Source: Acutalibacter sp. 1XD8-33 (GTDB lineage: Bacteria > Bacillota > Clostridia > Oscillospirales > Acutalibacteraceae). From it: a DNA stretch of 64,000 bases. Below, one piece after another: positions 16,646-24,516 of this stretch. Location of the stretch: NCBI RefSeq assembly GCF_003612555.1, contig NZ_RAZF01000011.1, positions 1-64,000 of the forward strand, written 5' to 3'. Position 1 is the first letter of the stretch; each line of letters starts with the position of its first letter. A model generated the notes under the pieces. That model was not told the origin of the DNA and did no database searches. It saw only the letters and a program-made list of their open reading frames with translations. A program made the translations under genes and the position numbers.

Positions 16646-16751
16646 TATAGTAAACACACTTAAAAATCGGTAGCTACCGATTTTTAAGCTGGGCAGCTAC
16701 GCGCCTGGTTCAAAAGAGGCAGAATACTTCTTTTGAACTGTGTTAACTATA
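16646..16751. repeat. Cloverleaf-like palindromic element, copy B
   Basis: The 106 bp element is bounded by TATAGTAAACAC and GTGTTAACTATA, enclosing the hairpins CTTAAAAATCGGT / ACCGATTTTTAAG and GGTTCAAAAGAGG with a slightly diverged partner TTCTTTTGAACT. The middle hairpin is weak. It lies in the opposite orientation to the copy at 57,909. Confidence 0.8.
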
Positions 16752-16793
16752 AAAACCGAAATGAGAAAAATACAACGAAAGGAGCGACACGGG

Positions 16794-16828
16794 GCGCGAA
16801 AGACGGGGTTCATCCCTCTCTTTCGCGC
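16794..16828 (+). promoter_or_regulatory. Perfect inverted repeat in the alcohol dehydrogenase leader
   Basis: GCGCGAAAGA (16794-16803) and TCTTTCGCGC (16819-16828) form a 10 bp stem with a 15-base loop. An AAAGGAG lies just upstream (16778-16784) without a matching start codon. There is no T tract, so it is not a typical terminator; it may control translation or be a short palindromic insertion. Confidence 0.45.
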
Positions 16829-16852
16829 GTTCCGTACCGGATGGCGACTATC

Positions 16853-17866
16853 ATGAAAGCAAGCTATTTCCTGGGAAACCAGGCTTTTGAGGTCCGGGAG
16901 AGGGAGATTCCCCGCCCTGGCTCTGGGGAGGTTGTGATCAAGAACATGGCCTGCGGGGTGTGCGGCACGGATGTGCACATCTATTACGGAGAACCGGGCT
17001 CTGCGGATGTGACACCGCCGGTGGTGCTGGGGCACGAATATTCTGGCGAGATCGTGGAAGTGGGGGAGGGCGTCGACGGCTTAAAGCCCGGCGACCATGT
17101 GACGGTAGATCCCAATATTTACTGCGGCCGGTGTGAATACTGCCGCGACGGCAAAAAGCAGCTCTGCGAGAGTATGCAGGCCGTGGGGGTAACCCGGGAC
17201 GGTGGCTTTGCCCAGTATAGCTTGGTGCCCCAGGGGCAGGCCTTCAAGCTGGCGGAAGGGGTCCCCTTCCAGGCGGGAGCCATGGCGGAGCCTCTGGCCT
17301 GTTGCCTTCACGGCATCGACCTGGCGGGAATCAAGCCTGGGCAGACGGTGTGCGTTGTGGGCGGCGGGGCCATCGGCCTGATGATGCTCCAACTGGCGCG
17401 GCTGTCCGGCGCGGGGCGGGTGTTCCTCAGCGAGCCCAACCCCAAACGCCGGGAGGCGGCGCTGGCTCTGGGGGCGGATCTGGCGATTGATCCCGCGGAT
17501 GCCCAAAGCCGCGTCCAGGGAGAGAATTCCGCCGATGTGGTCATTGAGTGCGTGGGCAATCATCTGGCGGTGGAAAGCGCCTTTGCCTTTGCCAACAAAG
17601 GAGCCACGCTGGTGCTGTTCAGCGTGCCCAAGGTGGACGCCGTATTCCCTCTGCCCCTGTTTGACCTCTATAAGAAAGAACTGACAGTAAAGGGGTCTTT
17701 CGTGAATCCGGATACCCATGCCCGGGCCGTGGCGCTGATTAACGCCGGACGGGTGGACTTTGGCCCCATCATCACCCACCGCTTTGGAATCGGCCAGCTG
17801 CCGGAGGCCATCGCCGCCCAACAGGGGAGCGAGTCCATCAAAGTGGTGGTCCTGCCCCAGGAGTAG
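16853..17866 (+). CDS. Zinc-dependent medium-chain alcohol dehydrogenase
   Basis: The 337-residue NAD(P)-dependent dehydrogenase belongs to the MDR superfamily, close to sorbitol, threonine and butanediol dehydrogenases. Catalytic zinc ligands are Cys37 (CGVCGTD) and His61-Glu62 (GHEYSGE); the structural zinc site is CGRCEYC with a later Cys (about residues 90-105); the nucleotide loop is VVGGGAIG near 167-174. MKASYF at 16853 fits the family start, but the Shine-Dalgarno there is weak and the ATG at 16841 is an alternative. Substrate is unknown. It is co-oriented with the Smr gene, 30 bases downstream. Confidence 0.85.
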   Translation: MKASYFLGNQAFEVREREIPRPGSGEVVIKNMACGVCGTDVHIYYGEPGSADVTPPVVLGHEYSGEIVEVGEGVDGLKPGDHVTVDPNIYCGRCEYCRDGKKQLCESMQAVGVTRDGGFAQYSLVPQGQAFKLAEGVPFQAGAMAEPLACCLHGIDLAGIKPGQTVCVVGGGAIGLMMLQLARLSGAGRVFLSEPNPKRREAALALGADLAIDPADAQSRVQGENSADVVIECVGNHLAVESAFAFANKGATLVLFSVPKVDAVFPLPLFDLYKKELTVKGSFVNPDTHARAVALINAGRVDFGPIITHRFGIGQLPEAIAAQQGSESIKVVVLPQE

Positions 17867-17896
17867 GCCGTGCGGTTCCGACGGGAGGGTGATGGG

Positions 17897-18121
17897 ATGC
17901 GGGTGGACCTTCATGGAATGTATCAGGCAGACGCCAAGGAGCTGCTGCTGAACTGGCTGGACCATGTTCCGGCGGGAGTGACCGAGCTGCGGGTGATTCA
18001 CGGTTCCAACCAGGGCACGGTGCTCCGGGATATGATCTGGGAGGACCTGGCACACAAAAAGATTAAAACCCGGCTGCACACCCTGAACCCAGGAGAGACA
18101 AGGCTGCTCCTGAAAAAGTGA
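17897..18121 (+). CDS. Small Smr-domain protein
   Basis: The 74-residue protein is a stand-alone Smr domain: VDLHG near the N-terminus and VIHGSNQGTVLRD in the middle, matching the LDLHG and HGxGxG-type motifs of MutS2/Smr endonuclease domains. The asparagine in HGSNQG replaces the usual glycine-rich pattern, so nuclease activity is uncertain. The ATG at 17897 is preceded by GGAGGGTGAT; a GTG 27 bases earlier lacks a site. It is probably co-transcribed with the upstream dehydrogenase and ends at a strong terminator. Confidence 0.8.
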   Translation: MRVDLHGMYQADAKELLLNWLDHVPAGVTELRVIHGSNQGTVLRDMIWEDLAHKKIKTRLHTLNPGETRLLLKK

Positions 18122-18157
18122 AAAGAACCCGTCGCGGCCAGCGGCGGGTTCTTTTTA
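18121..18157 (+). terminator. Terminator after the Smr gene
   Basis: AAAGAACCCGTCGC and GCGGCGGGTTCTTT form a long stem followed by TTTA. Confidence 0.85.
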
Positions 18158-18198
18158 TATAGCGCGTGAACTGAAAAGGGTATCTTTACAATTGCGGA

Positions 18199-18262
18199 TA
18201 TAGTTAATTTATTTTAAAAGAATCTTTTGAACTAGGCGGCAGAGCCGCCGAACTTAAGAACC
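18199..18262. repeat. Decayed cloverleaf-like element, copy E
   Basis: TATAGTTAAT, TTTTAAAAGAATCTTTTGAAC, GGCGGC-AGA-GCCGCC and ACTTAAGAACCGG follow the order of the full elements, but the outer arms are diverged and the far end is missing. It supplies the stop codon of the adjacent minus-strand ORF. Confidence 0.5.
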
Positions 18263-18526
18263 GGCTTTCAATTCCTCTTCCGTGTCATACAGATACCCGC
18301 TACTAAGAATGAACTTTTCAAACTCGTTCAGGGCGTTAAAATCCTTTGTTTCCGTCCTGATCTTTTCTTGCAACAGTTCACCGTAACCGGAGACCCGTTC
18401 CGGGGTGGTAGCTTCCGCCGCGGCGGTTTCGGCAACAGGGACCGCCGCCCGCTCGTTTTCATCATAAATTCGGCTTTCCGGGTGTTTGTCGCTCCAAAAC
18501 TCAATGCGCTCCGTCGTTTCCTTCAT
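18254..18526 (-). CDS. Hypothetical protein, probable downstream half of a split gene
   Basis: The 90-residue reading starts MKETTERIEFWSDKHPESRI and ends EEELKAGS. It overlaps the preceding small ORF by 26 bases in another frame and has no Shine-Dalgarno of its own. A single frameshift near 18,515 would join the two into one protein of about 135 residues, so it may be half of a pseudogene. The middle is Ala/Glu/Thr-rich (AETAAAEATTPE). I do not recognise the family; the style is that of accessory genes on integrative elements. The last codons and stop lie in a decayed cloverleaf repeat. Confidence 0.4.
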   Translation of the reverse strand: MKETTERIEFWSDKHPESRIYDENERAAVPVAETAAAEATTPERVSGYGELLQEKIRTETKDFNALNEFEKFILSSGYLYDTEEELKAGS

Positions 18527-18662
18527 AGAACACGCCGCTTTCCTCTGTGGCGTAGGTCTTGCGAATAGCATTGCCCTCCCACGTGGAATCTTCTTTGCAC
18601 TGTACGCCTAACAGAATTTCGGCTTTCGCGGCTTTGTACCCTTCAAATGTAACGTGCTTCAT
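18501..18662 (-). CDS. Hypothetical protein, probable upstream half of a split gene
   Basis: The 53-residue reading opens MKHVTFEGYKAAKAEILLGV with an excellent AGGAGG seven bases before the ATG, and contains STWEGNAIRKTYATEE. It stops shortly after the second ORF begins in the +1 frame. The strong start and weak end, against the weak start of the next ORF, suggest one gene broken by a frameshift. No family is recognised. No promoter was identified; a partial repeat lies upstream. Confidence 0.45.
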   Translation of the reverse strand: MKHVTFEGYKAAKAEILLGVQCKEDSTWEGNAIRKTYATEESGVFYEGNDGAH

Positions 18663-18785
18663 TTTGGTGTCCTCCTGTGACTTTCCGGCCCGGATATACA
18701 AAAAATTAGGTTCACGGGTCGTTTAAACTTGTGTAACCTAATTGTAATGCTTGCACACTTTTTTAATAAGTGATACGGAGTGGCC

Positions 18786-18872
18786 GCCGGAGGGTGAGCG
18801 TTCTGCCGGATACTTGGCAAAGCCAAGTATTGCAGACAACGCCGCGAACCGACCGAGCCAGCAGGCGAGACT
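18786..18872. repeat. TGCCGGATACTTGGC repeat module
   Basis: This stretch carries GTGAGCGTTCTGCCGG, ACTTGGCAAAGCCAAGT and AACCGACCGAGCCAGC. The same run occurs near 20,580, 42,750, 55,565 and 58,800. It is preceded by AGTGATACGGAGTGGCC, a diverged unit end. Confidence 0.7.
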
Positions 18873-18924
18873 CCAAAATATCGTCCCAAAAGCGCGCTTG
18901 GCCCACTCTCAGATCACCGGGTTC

Positions 18925-19794
18925 TCATCCAAAGGGCCTCTCTTGGGTAAGGGAGGCGAAGTCCCCGGTGTCGAAGCGCTTCCACAGGAGCTCCGCCAGA
19001 TCCAGAGCCTCCTCGTAGAGCTGGAAGAAATCCCGGTCTCGCCGCGTCCCCTCCCAGGTCCAGCTTTCGTGGCTGAGGTTGGCGAAGTCCTCCTCCGGGT
19101 CCTCGGTGATGGGCACCAGATGGGAAGCCACATAGCTGGGCCGGCCCTTCTCAATCACCCGGAACAGGCCGCGCTTGAGGCCCGTGCGGTCGGTGCAGCA
19201 GGCAAAGACAAAGTGGGCGTCCTTGGTGGCCTGATAGAGCTCCTCCTGGGAGACCTGGGCCCCGTAGACCGTGGAGAGCACGTCCTGGTAGAGGCAGGCG
19301 ATCTTCCGCTGGGCCCCCTCGTTCTTGGGAAACATGTCTCCCAGCTTCACCTCGGAGGGCAGCTTCCCGGTTTTCCAGCGCAGGACGATGGCGTCTAGGG
19401 AGGCCTCGATCTCCCCGTGCATGGTGGAGGGGTTCTCCCCGGGGCGGCGCTCCGCCAGCTCCCTTGCCCGGGCGTTCACAAAGGGGTGGGCGGTGGAGTC
19501 CAGGGCGTAATGGCACAGAAATCCCAGCACATAGGAGCGGTAGGAGGGGTCACTGTGGCGAGAGAGAAAGTCCCGCATGGCGTTCAAGGTGGCGGAGGGC
19601 GGATCCCGGTGCAGGGCAGAGCCGTACTCCTTCAGGGAGGCGCCGGTTTTCTTCAGGGCGGACTGGAAGTACCGGTGGCAGAAGAGGAAATCCGGGCCCT
19701 GGGCGCCCCAGAAACAGGCGCACTCGTCCACGCTTTCCCGGAGCCGGGCCAGAACGTCCCTGGCGAACAGATTGTGGGTGATACAGGCGGGCAT
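18925..19794 (-). CDS. Zinc-dependent phospholipase C-like protein
   Basis: The 289-residue protein belongs to the zinc-dependent phospholipase C (S1/P1 nuclease-like) family common in clostridia. Metal-ligand candidates are seen: the N-terminal THNLFARD and GAQGPDFLF segments, HYALDSTAHPFV (about residues 95-106) and TMHGEIEASLD. The first residues lack a signal peptide, so it is probably cytosolic and not a toxin. The start at MPACITHN is supported by AAAGGAG; the longer reading extends into repeat DNA. It stands alone between repeat tracts. The physiological substrate is unknown. Confidence 0.8.
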   Translation of the reverse strand: MPACITHNLFARDVLARLRESVDECACFWGAQGPDFLFCHRYFQSALKKTGASLKEYGSALHRDPPSATLNAMRDFLSRHSDPSYRSYVLGFLCHYALDSTAHPFVNARARELAERRPGENPSTMHGEIEASLDAIVLRWKTGKLPSEVKLGDMFPKNEGAQRKIACLYQDVLSTVYGAQVSQEELYQATKDAHFVFACCTDRTGLKRGLFRVIEKGRPSYVASHLVPITEDPEEDFANLSHESWTWEGTRRDRDFFQLYEEALDLAELLWKRFDTGDFASLTQERPFG

Positions 19795-19841
19795 AGGGGT
19801 GCTCCTTTCGTAACTGATAGAGATTTTGAGAGTTTTTATTT

Positions 19842-20534
19842 TTTTATGGGCGCGTGAGTGCGCACATTGGCTAATTGCGGAGCACCACGCCCGGCGGGCG
19901 TTTAGGCTTGGTAGCTGCGCCCAGCGCTGGCTTTCTCCGCATCCACCCCGCTCGGGTTCGTCCTTCGGACGAACCGCCGGAGGAAGCGGGCTTTGCCCGT
20001 TTCCTCGCGGCCATTTTGCGGCTCGCCGCAAAATGCGAGCGGGGCACACCGCGCCAAGCAAGTGCGAGGAATAAGCTAGGTTTCGCGGTAGTGTCAAAAA
20101 GATAAACACTCGCATCGCTCGGTTTATCTTTCCGTTTTGCTTCGCAAAACTCGCCGGGCTGGGTGCTGGATACACGGCGCAGGCTGGTTCTGATTTCCAG
20201 GAAACTTTTTTCTCTTACAAAAAGTTTCCTCTTGGCGCTACGCGCCAATTCATCTTCAAAAAATGCGCTTCTCAGGTGTTAAGGTCAAGGGCAAGACCGT
20301 AGAGGCTCTGCCTCCAAACCACCGCGAGCTTTTGAAGAAAGCTAAGACTTCGCAGAGCGAAGTCTGCAAAACTTTTACGTTGGTTAGCTGAGTGCGCTTG
20401 CACCCAGCTTGGTAGAGTTTTGCGTAGCAAAACTCATGACACATGACGAAACTCAGCTGGCTCATTTCTCCATTCTTGGCGTCATGTGCGACGAACACAG
20501 TGAGGAGTGGGTAAAATGTTTCGTAGACTTCGTT
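19842..20534. repeat. Mosaic palindromic repeat cluster
   Basis: The order is: ATGGGCGCGTGAGTGCGC / GATTGCGGAGCACCA block (to about 19,900); a roughly 100 bp block with nested palindromes (CCCCGCTCGGGTTCG, GGTTCGTCC/GGACGAACC, GCGGGCTTTGCCCG, CATTTTGCGG/CCGCAAAATG, ending GAGCGGGG); a TCGCGGTAGTGTCAAAAAGA block; GAGGAAACTTTTT-type arms; and, from 20,275, a roughly 245 bp stretch almost identical to 60,520-60,820. The right end continues into the coding tail of the RluA-like gene. No convincing gene. Confidence 0.75.
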
Positions 20535-21524
20535 CTACGAAGTCTTACCTTTCTCAAAGGTGGCAGGGGTTTGGGGGTGAGCGTCTGCCGGATACTTGGC
20601 AAAGCCAAGTATTGCAGACAACGCTGCGAACCGACCGAGGCGGTAGCCGAGACAACCCCAAGGTCTTGCCCAGGAAAACGCCTGGGCAAGGTCCTCCGGA
20701 AGGGGGGAGTGAAACTCCCGGCGGAGGCCCAGGGCCCTGCACTCCAGCTCCAGGGAACAGCAGTGCAAGGCCTGCCGGGAAACCAGCTGGAGGCCGCCCC
20801 CGTACAGATCGTCCCCGGCCAGGGGATGGCCCAGCCATGCCATGTGGGCCCGGATCTGGTGGGTGCGGCCGGTCTCCAGCCAGAGGGCCAGGAGGGTGTG
20901 GTCCTCCGCCTGGGCCAGGGCCCGCCAGTGGGTGACGGCGGGCTGGCTTTGGGGGCCGGGGCCGCAGACCCGCAGGATCTTGCTGCCCTCCGCCAGCCCG
21001 ATGGGCGCGTCCACCGTGCCGGAGCCGGAGAGAACCCCTTCGCAGACGGCCAGATAGGTTTTCCTGGTCCGTGCCCCCGCCGCGATCCGGTGCTTGGCAA
21101 TGGCCAGCAGTCCGCTGGTGTCCTTGTCCAGGCGGAAGAGGGGCTTGACGGCGCAGCTCTGGCCGGTGCGCCGGTAGTGCCAGGAGACGGCCTGAAGCAG
21201 GCTGTCCCAGTCGTGGCCGGGGGAGGGGTGCACGGGCATCCCTGAAGCCTTGTCAACGATGAGGAAATCCTCGTCCTCATAGACGACGGCCAGAGGCAGG
21301 TTTTCACAAGGGTAGTCCGCCCCCTCCGGGGGCAGGGAAAGGGCAAGGACGTCCCCGGCCCGCAGGTGCTGGCGCACATGGCAGTCCTGGCCGTTCACCC
21401 GAATGCCCCCCGGAAATTTCTGCCCCGCCAGGGCATGGGCGGAGAGCTCCAGATATCCCCGGGCAAAGGCCTTCACCGTGGCCCCCTCCCATTCCGCCGG
21501 AACCACGTAGCGGAGAATCCTCAC
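20535..21524 (-). CDS. RluA-family pseudouridine synthase with repeat-derived tail
   Basis: The protein (329 residues) converts uridines in ribosomal or transfer RNA to pseudouridine. It has an S4-like N-terminal part, the catalytic motif FRLDKDTSG (Asp133) and LETGRTHQIRAHMAWLGHPL, diagnostic of RluA/RluC/RluD. The start is a GTG overlapping the ispA stop by one base. From about residue 291 on, the frame reads through a mosaic repeat (the ACTTGGCAAAGCCAAGT module), so the last 40 or so residues are probably not original. It is the last gene of the nusB-xseA-xseB-ispA group. Target uridine unknown. Confidence 0.85.
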   Translation of the reverse strand: MRILRYVVPAEWEGATVKAFARGYLELSAHALAGQKFPGGIRVNGQDCHVRQHLRAGDVLALSLPPEGADYPCENLPLAVVYEDEDFLIVDKASGMPVHPSPGHDWDSLLQAVSWHYRRTGQSCAVKPLFRLDKDTSGLLAIAKHRIAAGARTRKTYLAVCEGVLSGSGTVDAPIGLAEGSKILRVCGPGPQSQPAVTHWRALAQAEDHTLLALWLETGRTHQIRAHMAWLGHPLAGDDLYGGGLQLVSRQALHCCSLELECRALGLRREFHSPLPEDLAQAFSWARPWGCLGYRLGRFAALSAILGFAKYPADAHPQTPATFEKGKTS

Positions 21525-22390
21525 TAGTTTTCCCGCCCGGCCAGGGAGAGGGCTAGCTCCCGGAGGAAGCCGCTGTCCCCAGGGAAGGCCTCCAGGGCCT
21601 CCACGGCCTGGGCGGTGTAGGAATCCACCAGGGCCTGGGCCCGCTCCACCCCCAGAAGGGTCACGTAGTTCCGCTTGTCCCGGGCGGCATCCATGCCGGT
21701 GTTCTTCCCCAGCTTTTCCGCGCTCCCGGTGAGGTCCAGGATGTCGTCCCGGATTTGGAAAGCCATGCCCACCCCCTGGGCGTACCGTCCGGCGGCAGAA
21801 AGAACGGCCTCGTCCCCTCCGGCGGCGATGCAGCCCATGCGGCAGGCGGCATCGATGAGGGCCACGGTCTTTCCCTGGTCCATGATCTTCAGCAGGTCCA
21901 GGTCCGCCTCCTTGCCTTCGGAGAACAGGTCCACGCACTGGCCCCCCACCATGCCCCGGTATCCGGCCAGCCGGGCCAGAGTTTTCCCGGCTTCGGCCCC
22001 CCGGAGGGCGTCGGGAAAGCTCAGAACGGTCTCAAAGGCCAAGGTGAGCAGGCCGTCCCCGGCCAGCAGGGCCATGGCCTCGCCGTAGACTCTGTGGCAG
22101 GTGGGCCGTCCCCGGCGGAGCTCGTCGTCGTCCATACAGGGCAGGTCGTCGTGGATGAGGGAATAGGTGTGGACCATCTCCACAGCGCAGGCGAAGGGCA
22201 GGGCCTCTCGCCAGTCTCCGCCGCACAGCTGGCAGAAGGCTAGAACCAGCGCCGGACGGATCCGCTTGCCCCCGTCCAGCAGGCTATAGCGCATGGCCTC
22301 CGTGACGGAAGCGGCGGGATCCTGGGGGGCGGGGGCGGGCAGGATCTGCTCCAGGGCCCGCTCCACGGCCTCAAGATAGGCTTTCATCAT
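21524..22390 (-). CDS. ispA: Polyprenyl (farnesyl/geranyl) diphosphate synthase
   Basis: The 288-residue trans-isoprenyl diphosphate synthase condenses isopentenyl diphosphate with allylic diphosphates to make farnesyl-type products. The two Asp-rich motifs are present: DDLPCMDDDELRRGRPT (about residues 80-96) and DDILD (about 218-222), with GGKRIRP near residue 39. Length and the xseB neighbour fit IspA. Translation starts at an ATG with GGAGGAGG six bases upstream, inside the end of xseB (20-base overlap), which indicates coupling. Chain length is inferred, not proven. Confidence 0.93.
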   Translation of the reverse strand: MMKAYLEAVERALEQILPAPAPQDPAASVTEAMRYSLLDGGKRIRPALVLAFCQLCGGDWREALPFACAVEMVHTYSLIHDDLPCMDDDELRRGRPTCHRVYGEAMALLAGDGLLTLAFETVLSFPDALRGAEAGKTLARLAGYRGMVGGQCVDLFSEGKEADLDLLKIMDQGKTVALIDAACRMGCIAAGGDEAVLSAAGRYAQGVGMAFQIRDDILDLTGSAEKLGKNTGMDAARDKRNYVTLLGVERAQALVDSYTAQAVEALEAFPGDSGFLRELALSLAGREN

Positions 22391-22601
22391 GGGGGTCCTC
22401 CTCCGGCCGCAGAGAGGCGGTGAGCTCCCGAACCTTCTGCTCGGCCTTGTTCAGGGTGTTGTAGCACAGGGCGGAGAGCTTCGCGCCCTCCTCAAACAGG
22501 GCCATGGCCTCCTCCAGGGGGGCGTCGCCGCTCTCCAGCCGGGCGACAATCTCCTCCAGCCGGGTCAGGGTGCTTTCAAAGTTCAGCTTTTTCGCGGGCA
22601 T
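22371..22601 (-). CDS. xseB: Exodeoxyribonuclease VII small subunit
   Basis: The 76-residue protein is the small subunit that binds the coiled arm of XseA; the complex degrades single-stranded DNA from both ends. FESTLTRLEEIVARLESGDAP and LEEAMALFEEGAKL are typical of XseB, and the length matches the family. AAAGGAACATCAAA precedes the ATG. It normally follows xseA directly; here a 700-base repeat cluster lies between them. It overlaps ispA by 20 bases. Confidence 0.93.
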   Translation of the reverse strand: MPAKKLNFESTLTRLEEIVARLESGDAPLEEAMALFEEGAKLSALCYNTLNKAEQKVRELTASLRPEEDPHDESLS

Positions 22602-22639
22602 TTTGATGTTCCTTTCTATTGTGGCACGGTTTTGCCGTT

Positions 22640-23320
22640 TGGATTTTTATATGGGGGCTTTCATTGTGCAATAGTCCGGTGGACGGGCGCCAAGGCCGGG
22701 TGGATGTTTCAGCCTAATCTCCGCTGGCCTTTTCCGTGTTCGCTCCGCCCCGCTCGCATTTTGCGGCGAGCCGCAAAATGGCCGTAGGGAAACGGGCAGA
22801 GCCCGTTTCCCCCGGCGGTTCGGCCGAAGGACGAACCCGAGCGGGGCGCCTGAGGCCGAGAATAGTGAGATGAGATGAGCTTCGTCAGTGCGTCAAAAAG
22901 ATAAGCACTCGCGCGGCGAGATGAACTCTCCGCGTCCCCTCTTATAGAGTTTTACTTTGCAAAACTCGGATAGTTAACCGAGCGCAGCGAGTGTTAACCT
23001 ATTATTCACCACCCTGGCAAAAATATGCTTCTCAGGTGTTTAAGGTCAAGGGCAAGACCGTGGAGGCTCTGAGTCTCAGCTGCCGCTTCGGTCGGCGACG
23101 GGAAATCGCCACTGGCGATTTCCCGTCGCCCTCCAAACCACCGCGAGCTTTTGAAGAAGGCTAAGACTTCGCAGAGCGAAGTCTGCAAAACTTTTTACGT
23201 TGGTTAGCTAAGCTAAAAACGTTAATTGTCTGCGACGAACGTAGTGAGGAAGCAGGGTAAAAGTTTCGCCGGCCTTTTCAAAGGCCGCAGGGTGTGGGAC
23301 GGAGTCCCACGACCTTGGGC
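22640..23320. repeat. Mosaic palindromic repeat cluster between xseA and xseB
   Basis: It contains a TATATGGGGGCTTTC-type block, a 100 bp CCCCGCTCGCATTTTGCGG / CCGAGCGGGGC block (22,748-22,852), a GAGTTTTACTTTGCAAAACTC palindrome, the CGAGCGCAGCGAGTGTTAAC block, the GGGAAATCGCCACTGGCGATTTCCC module and the AAGACTTCGCAGAGCGAAGTC hairpin. From about 22,940 to 23,215 it is nearly identical to 60,430-60,690. No gene was found; it interrupts what is normally a continuous operon. Confidence 0.75.
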
Positions 23321-24511
23321 TCACACCAGCTTGGCCTGTCGCCGGCCGGTTTCCACTTGCAAAGTGACCTCCTCCCCGGCGGGGAGCCCGGTCAGGTCCC
23401 GCACGGCTTTGCCCCCGTGGTACACCACAGAGTAGCCCCGGGAGAGCACCTTCAGCGGGCTCATGGCGTCCAGCTTGCCGGAGAGCAGGGCCAGGGTCTG
23501 ACGGCGGGTATTCATCTGCTCCCGGCCCTGGGCCTCCAGCCGGGCGGAGAGCTCCTCCAGCCGGGCCCGGCGGGCCAGGGTGTAGTCTCCCGGACGGTTC
23601 AGGGGGGAGTCCCGCAAAAGCAGGTCCACCCGCTGGCGCAGGTCCTGGACCGTCCCCAGGCCCTTGTCCTGGAAATACCGGTGATAGGCCAGCAGCCGGT
23701 CCAGCTCCGTGTCCCGGTCCGGGGTGCACAGCTCGGCGGCGGCGCTGGGGGTGGGGGCCCGCAAGTCGGCGGCGAAGTCGCAGATGGTGAAATCCGTCTC
23801 GTGGCCCACAGCCGACACCACCGGGATCTCCGATGCCGCCACCGCCCGGGCCAGGGCCTCGTCGTTAAAGGCCCACAGGTCCTCCATGGAGCCGCCCCCC
23901 CGGCCCACGATCATCACGTCGCAGGCCCTTGCCCGGTTCAAGGCCTGCACGGCGGCGGTGATCTGGGCGGAGGCGCTCTCCCCCTGGACCAGCACCGGGC
24001 AGAACACGATCTCCGCCAGAGGCCAGCGCCGGGCCGTGATCTGGAGGATGTCCCGGACAGCCGCGCCGGTGGGGGAGGTCACCACCCCAATTCGCTGGGG
24101 ATAGGGGGGCAGGGGGCGCTTCCGGTCCGGGTCAAAGAGACCTTCGGCGGTAAGCCGGGCCTTCAGCTGCTCGAAGGCCATGGCAAGGGCGCCGATGCCG
24201 TCGGGCTGCATATCCTCCACATAGAGCTGGTACTGGCCCGAGGCCTCGTAGACGGAGACGCGACCCCGGATGATCACCTTCATGCCGTCCGCCGGGCGGA
24301 AGCGCAGGCGGGAGACGGCGGAGGAAAACATCACCGCCCGAATCACCGAGCGGTCATCCTTCAGGGAAAAATACATGTGGCCGGAGCGGTGCTGCCCGGT
24401 AAAATTGGACAGCTCCCCGGTGATCATAATGTCCCCCAGGCGGCCGTCTCCCTCGATCAGGGACTTGAGGAACCGGTTCACCTGGGTTACGGTAAGCAAA
24501 GCCTGGCTCAA
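23321..24511 (-). CDS. xseA: Exodeoxyribonuclease VII large subunit
   Basis: XseA is the catalytic subunit of exonuclease VII. The protein of about 396 residues starts with an OB-fold (LTVTQVNRFLKSLIEGDG... GELSNF), followed by the nuclease domain (IGVVTSPTGAAVRDIL, IVGRGGGSMEDLWAFNDE, VSAVGHETDFTICD) and a helical C-terminal arm. A TTG at 24511 lies eight bases after GAGGTGAT; a GTG at 24520 is inside that site and overlaps the preceding stop codon, so the TTG is preferred. It follows the Kae1-like gene with no gap. Confidence 0.93.
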   Translation of the reverse strand: MSQALLTVTQVNRFLKSLIEGDGRLGDIMITGELSNFTGQHRSGHMYFSLKDDRSVIRAVMFSSAVSRLRFRPADGMKVIIRGRVSVYEASGQYQLYVEDMQPDGIGALAMAFEQLKARLTAEGLFDPDRKRPLPPYPQRIGVVTSPTGAAVRDILQITARRWPLAEIVFCPVLVQGESASAQITAAVQALNRARACDVMIVGRGGGSMEDLWAFNDEALARAVAASEIPVVSAVGHETDFTICDFAADLRAPTPSAAAELCTPDRDTELDRLLAYHRYFQDKGLGTVQDLRQRVDLLLRDSPLNRPGDYTLARRARLEELSARLEAQGREQMNTRRQTLALLSGKLDAMSPLKVLSRGYSVVYHGGKAVRDLTGLPAGEEVTLQVETGRRQAKLV

Positions 24512-24516
24512 GAAAA

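Noticed and set aside
18786-20534. Repeated blocks that could suggest a CRISPR array
   Set aside because: Block sizes and spacing are irregular, modules are palindromes of many kinds, and no cas genes are present.
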